From Parietaria judaica (lineage: Eukaryota; Streptophyta; Magnoliopsida; Rosales; Urticaceae), in NCBI GenBank assembly GCA_954871525.1, contig OX940864.1, positions 28,452,001-28,516,000 on the forward strand: DNA of 64,000 nt, written 5' to 3'. The position numbers and the translations under genes were made by a program. A model generated the notes under the pieces. That model did no database searches. It saw only the letters and a program-made list of their open reading frames with translations, and was not told the DNA's origin. This document shows, piece after piece, positions 24,291 through 33,935 of this stretch (position 1 is its first letter; each line of letters starts with the position of its first letter).

Positions 24291-24798
24291 GAGTATGCGA
24301 ATTTCTTAGCCTCTGATCTCTCTTTTCTGGTTCGGCTTAGTGAGACGTTGTTCTCCGAAAGCTTTAAAAGAACCATTAGTTAAAGTTTTTGCGACGGAGT
24401 CCTGCCGGCGAAGCCCACGCTTCGGTACGAGGAGTCCAGGAGAATATCCCGAAATATCACGGGAGTTTCCCTCAGCATCGGTGAAGTCCTGCCTAGTTCA
24501 GAACGCGCAGCCAGAATCGTCATCACCTGAGGTACGGCCTTATGCATCGGGTCAATAAATGCAAACCTTTATTTACAGTTTATTTATTTCCTATAGACTA
24601 GATTACTAATAATGAATTTATGAAAAGTTAAATTAGTAATAATTTATCAGATCTTGATTTTGGTTATTATACGATGTTCAAATCGTTGAACGGGTAACAA
24701 GTTTTTTTCCGCTTTAAATATTTTTTAAATGTTACCCGGACGGTTTGACGGCATAAATCGTGATAATATTATCGGGAAACGTAATGAACTTCCTAACA
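22695..24798 (+). mobile_element. Solo LTR B (2104 bp) with TACAA duplication
   Basis: It starts TGTTGGACATGC and ends TTCCTAACA. The five bases before (22690-22694) and after (24799-24803) are both TACAA. No internal region is present, so this is a solo LTR left by recombination. It shares blocks with LTR A and, less closely, LTR C (49634-51824). TATA box CTATAAATAC at about 24180. It lies inside another solo LTR. Confidence 0.88.
24235..24288 (+). repeat. (TC)27 microsatellite in LTR B leader
   Basis: An uninterrupted TC run 55 bp downstream of the LTR TATA box. In LTR A the equivalent leader has only a mixed pyrimidine stretch, so the run expanded in this copy. It generates spurious repeat peptides on both strands. 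Confidence 0.95.
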
Positions 24799-25248
24799 TA
24801 CAATGCATTGGTGAAAACCCTAATTTGGTGGTCCCCCCATAATCTGTTGGGGTGAGTCTGACATGCGCAGAACATTGTCGTTGTAAAGGGGACAACTTCC
24901 TCATAGGTGAGTCGGTGTCGTCGTGCATCTTCGGCTAGGTCGTTACGTCTTCTTTCTTATGCACGGGAATGGACTGGTCCGTCTCTTTCTCTTGTGTCGG
25001 AGCGAGCAAGACGCCTGCGTTTGAGCTTTGGACGAGCCTCGCCGTGGTCTCGGATGAATCTGTTTGTTGGAAGCCCTGTTCTGGCCGTGGACGGGGTTGG
25101 GTTTGCATCATTACTCTTGATGGGCCCTATGTCATGTTGGGCTTTTCCTCCCGTTCCTGAGGCTTTGCTTCTCTGTCGGTCCTTGTTGAGCTCGGAAGCT
25201 AGGTGGAATGGCTCCGCTTCATTTAGGGAATCGATTTCGACCCCAACA

Positions 25249-26026
25249 AATATAATTTATTTTGAAAATAGAATAATGAAAATTAAAAACTCTAATCACG
25301 AAAAAATAAATTTAAACTATAATAGTAACACCACGAAAAACTATCAGGGACCCTATTAACCCTTGAAATTTGGTCATACTAGTGTCCCATATACAGCTAA
25401 AAATAGCCCACCTAAAATGGTATAATAGAGCCACACTGTTTCACAATCAACTAAAAAAAAACAAACAAACCTAGTAAGAATGGTATTGTACAATTGTTCC
25501 TTCTTTTGTAACCCAATTATATTTATTCGTAGTGTAAAAATCATTTTAGTCTAAGCCTAAAGGGCATTATTTGGATGGACAATGACAACCAATCTTTGAT
25601 GTTGCCTTGTAATTATCACGTGATTTGCACGTGCCGGACTAGCGAGTGTTCACTTTACTATGGCAAAATGTATAGAGATTAATTGGCACTAATGCTCCTG
25701 AATTTTAGATGTTCTTAAAAGTTTAATTTTTAGTAGTTGTATTATTTAAACTTGTAAACATTTGCTCATAAAAAATGATAAAAAAAAAAATTTGTGTTTT
25801 TCGTAGATATGACTAGTCAAGAGATTTTTGTATCACTAAGTTACTAAACGAAATCAATATATACGATTATAAGACAATTATAAAGCAATTAATGTATTTA
25901 GTTCTCTAAGAGTAATTAGCATAATTTACCACAATGTTAGATAATATTATACAAGTCACGAAAACATACTAAAATAACTATGTTTATATTTTCCGTACAT
26001 GAACTAGGGATAAGGCATTACTTCAT
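25249..26026. other. Intergenic, no gene seen
   Basis: AT-rich with no recognisable coding or repeat structure. Confidence 0.5.
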
Positions 26027-26395
26027 TTAAAATCCAAGGGCTATTCCCATTATTAGCGTGAGAACCACCCTATTTTCCCTAGCCAACACTCCCAGGGCTA
26101 CCAAATTTCGGTAAGCATTCGGGACCAACTGTCCGGGGGCCAGGCCGAGATATTGGAGAAACTCGACGATCACGTCGGGGAGAGGAAGCTCGATCCCGGC
26201 TTCCAAAAAAGCCTCGTATGCGCATGACCATCCTCGCTTCTCGTCGAAGCCATGATCTCCCGGGCCAGGGGCTTCGGTCTCGATGAAATCGGGTATGTTG
26301 TACAAGCTCCTCATGTCTCTGAGATACGTCGGTGTGATCACAGAGAGGGAGGAATCGGCCTGAACCGAATCACTTTTCGAGCCAGAGCACGACAT
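26027..26395 (-). CDS. Gypsy-type putative transposon protein fragment (antisense ORF)
   Basis: A 122-residue open frame. SVITPTYLRDMRSLYNIPDF, then APGPGD ... YEAFLEAGIELPLPDVIVEF and YLGLAPGQLVPNAYR resemble the domain annotated as 'putative gypsy type transposon' (Pfam PF04195 as I recall it). It lies antisense to the LTR at 26999-27552. Some plant Tat-lineage Ty3/gypsy elements carry antisense ORFs in the interior, which would explain the arrangement. It is shorter than the usual domain and lacks the downstream portion, so it is probably a fragment. Function unknown. Confidence 0.6.
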   Translation of the reverse strand: MSCSGSKSDSVQADSSLSVITPTYLRDMRSLYNIPDFIETEAPGPGDHGFDEKRGWSCAYEAFLEAGIELPLPDVIVEFLQYLGLAPGQLVPNAYRNLVALGVLARENRVVLTLIMGIALGF

Positions 26396-26998
26396 TTTCT
26401 TGAAAGAGAAAGAACAGCAGAGAGAGAAGCAAAATAGGAGAAATTATGGCAGAATGTGTACGTTGGAGCTTATAAACCCACCTTTACAAACCGCCCCTCG
26501 AGCTTCCTCACCAAGATCTCCAAAAACCGCCAAATAATAATGGTGTCGAAAGCAGGAGGTTCTAAATAGGCCATCACCTCCGAAATAGGCGTGTCAGCCA
26601 AAGACCCCCTCAATCGCAGGCCGTTGTCAAATCAGGGCCCTGATTGGCTCGAAACTCGGTGTGAAGGATCAAGGCACGAAAAGCACATGCCAACCCAATC
26701 CCTCCGTGACACGTGTACCTCCCATGCAGAATTAAAAAACCCCACAAACAAGATCAGTTCAAGCGGGAAATTCAAAAAGTATGCATATAAACACACACGT
26801 GAAATTTTTTAAAACTAATATCGCGCCAAATACGAGCCCTTTGAAATTTTCCATCAGTGTTTCTACCTCGTCAAAGAGATTTTACTCGGGATATTTCCCG
26901 ATCAACCCGGAGGCATCAAATGAATTCCCCGCTATAGAATAATAGTACAAAGTCCATCGACCATTTAATACTCGATGCACTGGGGGGCTCACTGATGA

Positions 26999-27552
26999 TG
27001 TTGGATTTCATCCCATACGAAGAAACGACATCTAAGCCAGAAACTACACCCACGAGACAAAACGACATGATAAAGTTCAATGGTCGTGGAATCTAGGCCC
27101 AGCCCAATCAGGCCCAAATGACAGTCCAATGCATAAAGCCCGTCAAAGAAACTCGTCCACATTCAGTCTCCAAAGACCGAACCACCCCGAATAATAGGCC
27201 CACGAAGCTCTGCAACGACCAATTCTCAAAGGACTCGTTATCAAGGAATAATTCAGCTCCAAACAATGCGAGGACACCTTTTCACGTGTTGATATTCTAA
27301 GAGAAGAGCATATTCAACCAAACTAACCATTATAAGCGAAGAAAGAGGAAGACATGATGTAACAAATATAAGCTATACATAGGAAGCGAGCTGATCATAA
27401 ACAAGCATCAATTTTTACATAGAGAATCTCTTTGTAACCATTATTCACGAAATCAAATACATTACTCTACTCTACTGTTATTTCGATATTCAAAGTCTCT
27501 CTCTATAATCATATACACATTTCATCACGACAGTTGATTTCGCACGTCAACA
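26999..27552 (+). repeat. 3' LTR of the gypsy remnant (554 bp)
   Basis: It starts TGTTGGATTTCATCCC after the purine tract and ends GCACGTCAACA, giving TGTTG/CAACA inverted termini. A conventional TATA box is not obvious. The left copy is absent from the window. Confidence 0.65.
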
Positions 27553-28452
27553 ATTATAAACTAAGTTTAAAGATTAAAGTGCAAGAAATAAAAAAGTTCA
27601 CGAGTTTTACTATAAATTATTCATATTACAATCATGGTTTTATAAAATAAATGAATTCATGGAGTTCAATTCAATCTTATAATTCAAAAGAAGCACCTCT
27701 CAATTAACATGGACCAACCAGTGGAGAATAGGAACAATTTTAAATTATTCCAAAAGTTCACGCATTTCAAATTTCAATCACATAATTATTAAATATGAGT
27801 TGATTGGGACACAATAATTCATAGCATATGTCCCATTTACATCAAGAGACAAATGTGTCAATACAGCTTCTAATAGTGTTTTCTAGTTGGCCTTTTATTT
27901 TATTTTCTTTCAACACAAATTTGTGTTTTTCATTCTTGCTTAGGCTCATAGAGCTAGGGTTGGCAAAACAAGACTTTTTGAAAGATATTTGGTACATTGT
28001 TATTTGTTACTAGTGTTGTGATTTGATAATATCCATTTTAAATTTATATATATTTCAGAACAAAAAGTTCTGATTTTGGAGAAATGGAGTAACAAAATTC
28101 TATTTTTTAGCAGGGCCGGAATTCTACTATTACATTTATGCATAAGTTATCCCGCGGTGAAAGGGCAATTATTTCAAAAAAAAAAAAAAGTAAGTAAATA
28201 AGTGGTTGTTATTTGTCTAGTCTAAAACATAGTTAAAAAAAATAACTATATCCGTATTTAGAACATAAATTATGATTCCGAAATAAAAACGAACTTGATA
28301 TTCTCAAATTCCGGATTCATATAAACAAGAACACATATGCTCATTTATTAACATGTTACAAGAGAAGGACATTTCCATAATAAATAAAAATGGCTAAGAA
28401 CAAGTTGGAAGTATAAAGTCATGTATTTCAATAATTTTCATCAATACTTTCT
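27553..28452. other. Intergenic, no gene seen
   Basis: AT-rich with no supported feature. Confidence 0.5.
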
Positions 28453-29486
28453 TGTTAATGCTGAAAATTGCACCGAACTTTCGAGCGGCCCAATGTCGTT
28501 GTATGGGCCGGGCCCAACGTCGTGTGTTGACTGTGAGTGGGCTGTAGGGCGTTGACCCCTTCGCACTTCGGGTCAGACGGACCCTCCACTATCAGTGGAC
28601 CAGGGGTCCGGGCTCTGTCTGTTGCCTGTAACCTCGTCGCCGGCAGCCGACTGGGCTGAGTTACAGGCAGGGGATGGCACTAGGGACGTGGTCTCCACGT
28701 AGGGAGGGTCTCGGTGAGATCCCGATGTGAGCCCTGACAGACGAGACCCATCCGCCTGAGTCCCTAACGTCGATCCGGATCCACGGCCGGTCCGCAAAGT
28801 CAGTACAGACTGGGGGACGGTAACACGTGTTCCGTAGATCGGAATCTAGACATGCAGGATCGTACAGTCGTGTCAAGACCTTGTCCAGAGCTTTCGCCCT
28901 AGTCGCTTCCTCTATGGTCCGGATCTCCAGATAATCCCCGGAGGCTTTAGACCTCTCGACCCGTATTGTGGGTCCTGATACGGGTCCTTGGTCTATTCGC
29001 GAAGTCGGTATATCTGCTAGAGATAATGGACTCAGGGATAGCACGAGCACCACGTATAACAGAACCTAGCGAGGAAGGTCGTAAAGCGTGCCAGAAATTT
29101 CTCTAGAGCTTCCGCTCTAGCCGTATTCCTCGCGCTCAGAACCTGGCAAAAAAGCACCCCGGGGGGGGGGGACGTGCGGCACGTGGGAGGGCGTGTGGAG
29201 GCTTCTGGTGCCACGTGGCAGCGTGTGGAGCCCTGCGGGGCCCACTCGGGGTGCTTCCGGGGTCGTTTTTTGTCCGGGAAGTGTCCCGAAGCTAAATTTT
29301 AAAAACTTTATGTCCTTTTTTAGTATCCCGATATTTTTATGAACATCTGGATACTTTGTTTCGCGAAAAAGGATCTCTAGTGAATATTTTACTTGAAATT
29401 GAACATTAATTAATAAAAAAAATGTTAATTAAATAACTTTTCTTTTATTAATTTATAAAAATCAATTCCGTAAAACACCTGTTACA
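28453..29486 (-). mobile_element. Solo LTR (1034 bp)
   Basis: The left end, TGTTAATGCTGAAAATTGC, closely matches the reverse complement of the last bases of the LTRs at 90-6160 (TGTTAATGCCGAAAAATGG). The right end is ACCTGTTACA. Flanks TTTCT and CTTCT agree at 4 of 5 bases, consistent with an ageing target duplication. Both edges also match the insertion at 9678-10718. It contains a 12-G run near 29160. The open minus-strand frames inside are not genes. Confidence 0.7.
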
Positions 29487-30535
29487 CTTCTTAAAAAAAA
29501 TTAGTGAAATGACCTTATAATACTAAATCCAAAAAAACAAAGAAGCTGACCACATAAACCTAATTTCTTCGTTGGTTCCATTGATTGGCCATGATTTAAC
29601 CATAAAATATTGGGCTTATTTGATTTTTATATTATTTACTATAAATTATATTGAGACATTTTTTTCCTATGAAATATGGTTATGACTCATGTGGCCTATA
29701 TTAGGTATAGCTGTTATAGTACTTTAGTTCACATTTTCTTCTGATGGTTACCAAATATTCCAACTATCTCGAAATCTTCTTCTCAAGCATTTTGTACTCA
29801 ATAATACTATACAAATAACAAAATTATTTAAACAAATGTTAATCCAAATCCATTTATTCATGTTTTATAACTATTATGTCTACTCCAGCTTGGAAGTAGC
29901 AGGTATCACATGACAATAAATTAATGACACAATATTCATAATACATATATATATATATATTATTTTATATACAATATTAATGGACATTTAATATTTTTCA
30001 ACTCCTTGAGGAGTGTCACATAAAGACCTAACTTTTTGTATAATTTTTTACCCAAATATGAATGGAAATGTGCCAAGGTCACATGGAAGTTTCCTTATTC
30101 CTCTAAGCTTTTTTGTTTATTTAATTACTATTTCATTTGTGGTGTAGTGCTTTATTTACTTTATCACTTCTTCATCACATGACAAAATCTATACACTTCC
30201 CAATCACCCCATTCAACTATATAATATACATTTGTTTGATGTAATATATATATATATATATATATTCCTTAGCTCATTGGGTTCTGCACTCACTTTTGCT
30301 CAACTCTTTTGCCTCTCTCTCTCTTTCTCTCTCTCTCTTACACACATATATATAACATGAGTTATCCACATTCCACACTAGTTCCTAGTTATGTTTTTTA
30401 ACATTATTATTGGGTTTCACAAATGGGGAATTGAGGTTTGAGCCTTTGAGGGTTATTACACAAAAAGAGATCTATATATGTGTATATATATATTGATACA
30501 GCTAGCTTTGGGGTGAGATCTTGAGGTGTCTGAGA
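29487..30535 (+). promoter_or_regulatory. Upstream region of the HMA-domain gene
   Basis: AT-rich intergenic sequence leading to the start codon at 30536. It has AT runs (about 29946-29960 and 30244-30265) and a CT-rich leader (CTCTCTCTCTTTCTCTCTCTC) near 30313-30340, a common plant 5' UTR or core promoter feature. No transcription start could be set. Confidence 0.4.
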
Positions 30536-32237
30536 ATGGTGAAGCTAAGTTTAGGCAAAGTGTTGGATTGTCTCTGCCTCTCTCCTCCAGGTTCAAACAC
30601 TTGCTCATGTTTTTGCATGAGTTCAATGGAGAATGAAGATGATTTTGAGAAGAGTCCATTGTTGACAAGTGAGAATAGGCAGTTGCTGAGATTGAAAGAT
30701 GTTGTTGATGGAAAACAGACTTTGGCTTTCCAATTGAAGCCCAAGGTGACATTTCTAATTATACAAAATTATATAATATTATAGTCTAGTATTATATATG
30801 TGCATCACTAAATATCCTCATGTGTTATGTTTAGACCTTGTCTATTAGTAATTAAATAAAACCTTATGCATATGTCTTATAGGTATTATGGGTTTTTAGT
30901 TAAGTATTTTACGGCATTTCTGTAGTTTGTTATTTTTTTAGATATCAGGGTTTCGTAATTCCAAAGTTAGGTGCTTCTCACGGAGAGACACAACAACGTA
31001 TGAGTAATTTTGGCACATTATCTCTTATGTCTTTAAAATCGTTACATTTGTAATCTGTCTTTCTTTATTCATTAAAAATATTAAGAATTCATCTCTTCGG
31101 AAAGTTTTCATCAGCACGTGTTTGTTTCGGTTATTTTCATTATGTTTATGACATAATAATGTGTTATGTTTGGGAAGATGGTGATGCTAAGAGTGTCTAT
31201 GCATTGCAATGGATGTGCAAAAAAGGTTGAGAAGCATATCTCTAAAATGGAAGGTACATGCTTCGAGAACTCTTCTATTAAACATACATTTTCTTCTATT
31301 TTGTCTCCATATATATATTGGTTCTTGTTTTTCACATATATAAGCTCATAATTTATAATTTTCTCACACACAATTTGGAAATTTCTGGTTTTAAAGGGTC
31401 TAGTTGGAGTTTGTAAGATCATGGTTGAGTTTACTTTCTAATTTCTATTAATTGTTGGATAAGATATCAGAGTATTTGAATGTCATATCATGTAAGAAAC
31501 CCATAACTTAATTATTAAAATAGACGTAAGATTTATAAAGGAAAATATAGGTTGGTGCTTATGGCTAGAGATTTGGATTTTACACTTCTGTTTTCTGTTA
31601 TTGGAAAGAAAAAGAAAAATGCAACAAAAAAATCTAGCAATAATTGTTTTTCCTATTATTTTAGAGTTTCTCAAAGAAAGAAAAAAAGATAAGAAAGCAG
31701 ATTTAAAAAGAAAAAGATGAAGGTTTTAGGGCTCACCCATTTTGTGTGCATAACTATAATTAATAGCCTCATTATTTCTTGTCCCCTAGGCACAATTTAA
31801 AACACTAATTTAAAAGTTATTTAAGGCAAAAATACCTCATGTCTTGAGTCTTTAGCACTATGATACTTAGCGTTCAAATTTAGTGGTAAAAAACACTAGC
31901 ACTTTAATATCTAATGTTAAAATACCTTATTGTGCTAAAAAAATACATTATTATAATTTTTAACATTAAATTTTAACGTTAAGTATTAAAGTGCTACAAA
32001 CTCAACATAAAGTATTTCTCTGCAAATAACCATTTATTTCGTCCATATATATATTTATTTTTCTAATTTGCTAAGCTTGGATTACAATATGTAAATTCAG
32101 GAGTGACCTCGTACAAAGTGGATTTGGAGAGCAAGATGGTAGTTGTAATCGGAGACATTCTTCCTTTTGAGGTTCTCGAAAGTCTCTCTAAGGTTAAAAA
32201 TGCTCAACTTTGGAGCCAAGACAAAACACAAGTCTAA
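30536..32237 (+). CDS. Heavy-metal-associated (HMA) domain protein, NaKR type
   Basis: Three exons (30536-30745, 31178-31253, 32101-32237) join in phase to a 140-residue protein; both introns are GT-AG. Residues 1-70 are an N-terminal leader with clustered cysteines (DCLCLSPPGSNTCSCFC) and PLLTSENRQL. Residues 71-135 form an HMA domain with the metal-binding MHCNGC (Cys80, Cys83) and the closing VKNAQLW. This layout resembles SODIUM POTASSIUM ROOT DEFECTIVE proteins and their short relatives, which bind metal ions and act in phloem or at membranes; that function is transferred from the family. The C-terminus (KTQV) is not a prenylation CaaX box, unlike HIPP proteins. Exon junctions fall where homologues continue smoothly, which supports the model. 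Confidence 0.88.
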
Positions 32238-32380
32238 TATTCTATTACTATACTACCATTGCAAAGTTGTACCTTATTAATTAAAATACACTTTTGTAAT
32301 GTTATAAGCTTGTATAATATCAAGAATGATATTGTAGTTTCACTTTTTCCAAGTGTAATGTGATTTTGTTTGGATTAAGA

Positions 32381-32680
32381 AGGGGCGGAGCCAGGATTTC
32401 TACAAGACGGGGCGAAAAAAATTTAGCCGGAATATTTAGAATATGATATTAAAATTATTTTTTATATAATTAATTTTTATAAATCGATAAAATATCTAGT
32501 GATAGATAATATATAATAAAAGATTTTTTAATATAAAGAGATTAGTACCAATATAGACAGATCATAAATATATAAAACAAAAAATGTGGTTGATGAGAAT
32601 TGAACCTTGGTCTCCCATGAGGAGAGAGATAATATTGAATTTAAGTATCCGCTACAACATAGTATGTCTATTCATGATAC

Positions 32681-32717
<37 letters not shown>

Positions 32718-32804
32718 AGGAAATTGTATTATTTTTTATTAAAAATAACACGTTTGAATCAAGTGGGGGCGGCCGTCCCCGCTTGGGCCTTCATAGATCC
32801 GCCC
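32381..32804. mobile_element. Non-autonomous DNA element with GGGGCGGA ends
   Basis: Ends AGGGGCGGA and TCCGCCCCT are exact inverted repeats of 9 bp. TAAGA borders both sides (4-5 bp duplication, overlapping the repeat by one base). The interior of about 420 bp is AT-rich with a (TA)n run at 32683-32715. No coding. The short duplication leaves the superfamily open. Confidence 0.6.
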
Positions 32805-32889
32805 CTAAGATGATAGGATTTTGATACTAATAATAATAATAATTTTTGTTTGAATTGTTGTTATTTGGAATGTAACAATGTGAGAGACT

Positions 32890-33340
32890 ATAAGCGTGCG
32901 GTCACGGAAAACGACGGGTTTTGAGCAAAACGATAACATTATCAAACAACGAAAGGAAACTAGGCAAGGAATAAAACAACAAATTTTGTAATAAACAACA
33001 ATTTATTTAAAAATAAAAATAAAATATAGACATTATTACCAACGACGGAAATCTGGAAGGTAGACAACAAATATTGTGATAAACGACTGAAAATAAGAAA
33101 ACGACACATAGTATGATAAACGATAAAAAATTAGAAACGACAATATTGTGATGGACGGCAGGATATCTGAAAAGAAAATAAAACGACAACGATTATAATA
33201 AACGACATGAAATCAGAAAGGAATAAAACACAGCATACTGTGATAAACGACAGAAATCTTGAAAAGTAAAAAACGACAGGGAATCTGGACATGAGAAAAC
33301 GACACAGCTTAGAGAAACAACAGGAACCTCGTACGATGTC
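32890..33340 (+). repeat. Degenerate AAACGACA-rich repeat upstream of the DUF538 gene
   Basis: The words GATAAACGAC and AAAACGACA recur about ten times at irregular spacing of 30-60 bp through this stretch, ending just before the mature gene leader. The spacing is too irregular for a simple tandem array. It could be an old minisatellite or a cluster of protein-binding sites. Confidence 0.5.
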
Positions 33341-33479
33341 GTTTTGTGTCTGTCTCCTTCTTCGTTGCCAATATCTCTGTCCTGCATTAAATCTCCTTAT
33401 CTCTATTCAGTTCTGAATTTAACGAAAAATCGATTGAAAAAAAATAATAATTGAAAATTAAATCGAAAAATTTGCTACG

Positions 33480-33935
33480 ATGATCAAGCGATTCTTCTTC
33501 GTCTTCTCTTTCGTTTCGTTGATCAGTGCAGGTTTCTCACAAAACCCTAACCCTACTCCATTGTCGGTCCACGCCGAGCTCGAGACCTATGGCTTCCCGG
33601 TCGGCCTTCTCCCGGCGGCCACCGTCCTGAGCTACGCCATCAACCAGACCTCCGGCGAGTTCTCCGTCGCGCTCGGCGGCGCATGCCAGGTCACGCTCCC
33701 GCCGGACAACTACCTTGCGACGTACTCGAGGAAGATCACCGGGAAGATCGACCATGGGCGGATCGCGAAGCTCGATGGGATTAGGGTTAGGGCTTTCTTC
33801 CAGTGGTGGTCGATCACCGGGATCCGCTCCACCGGCGACAACTTGGTGTTCGAGGTCGGGGGTGTCTCGGCCAAGTACCCGAAGAACAAGTTCGGAGCCA
33901 GTCCGCCATGCGAGGGAAAGCACTCGTCTGCTTGA
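33480..33935 (+). CDS. DUF538 family secreted protein
   Basis: A single-exon gene of 151 residues. Residues 1-20 (MIKRFFFVFSFVSLISAGFS) are a signal peptide. The rest is a DUF538 domain: the PVGLLP block at about 40-45, then LPPDNYLATYSRKITGKIDHG, IAKLDGIRVRAFFQWWSITGI, LVFEVGGVSAKYP and the closing FGASPPCEG, with two cysteines (about 69 and 145) that probably pair. Length is typical of the family. DUF538 proteins are plant-specific, often stress-induced and of uncertain molecular function. The coding region is markedly GC-rich compared with its AT-rich flanks, which is common for intronless members. The start fits because the signal peptide begins at this first ATG. Confidence 0.93.
   Translation: MIKRFFFVFSFVSLISAGFSQNPNPTPLSVHAELETYGFPVGLLPAATVLSYAINQTSGEFSVALGGACQVTLPPDNYLATYSRKITGKIDHGRIAKLDGIRVRAFFQWWSITGIRSTGDNLVFEVGGVSAKYPKNKFGASPPCEGKHSSA

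Larger units (their letters stand above)
22262..25248 (-). mobile_element. Outer solo LTR, split by a nested solo LTR
   Basis: It is bounded by TGTTGTGGG on the left and CCCCAACA on the right, with 5-bp flanks GATAT and AATAT (4 of 5 match). On the minus strand it starts TGTTGGGGTCGAAATCG and has a TATA box (CTATAAATAG) near 22650, so it is a minus-oriented LTR of about 880 bp once the nested insertion at 22695-24803 is removed. Open frames inside it (for example 24907-25359) are not genes. Confidence 0.55.
25990..27552 (+). mobile_element. Ty3/gypsy remnant: interior 3' end plus LTR
   Basis: It comprises the antisense ORF (26395-26027), a purine tract with CTGGGGGG at 26980-26987, and an LTR. 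Gag-pol and the 5' LTR are missing and the left edge is uncertain. The LTR style and the antisense ORF suggest the Tat group, which is inference. Confidence 0.55.

Noticed and set aside
24907..25359. 150-codon plus-strand frame
   Set aside because: It lies in the outer solo LTR (22262-25248) and runs past its end into AT-rich DNA; no protein family resemblance.
28573..29214. Overlapping minus-strand frames of 60-130 codons
   Set aside because: GC-rich solo LTR; frames have no domain pattern.
33537..33923. 128-codon minus-strand frame opposite the DUF538 gene
   Set aside because: Shadow of a GC-rich coding region; Arg/Asp-rich with no family pattern.
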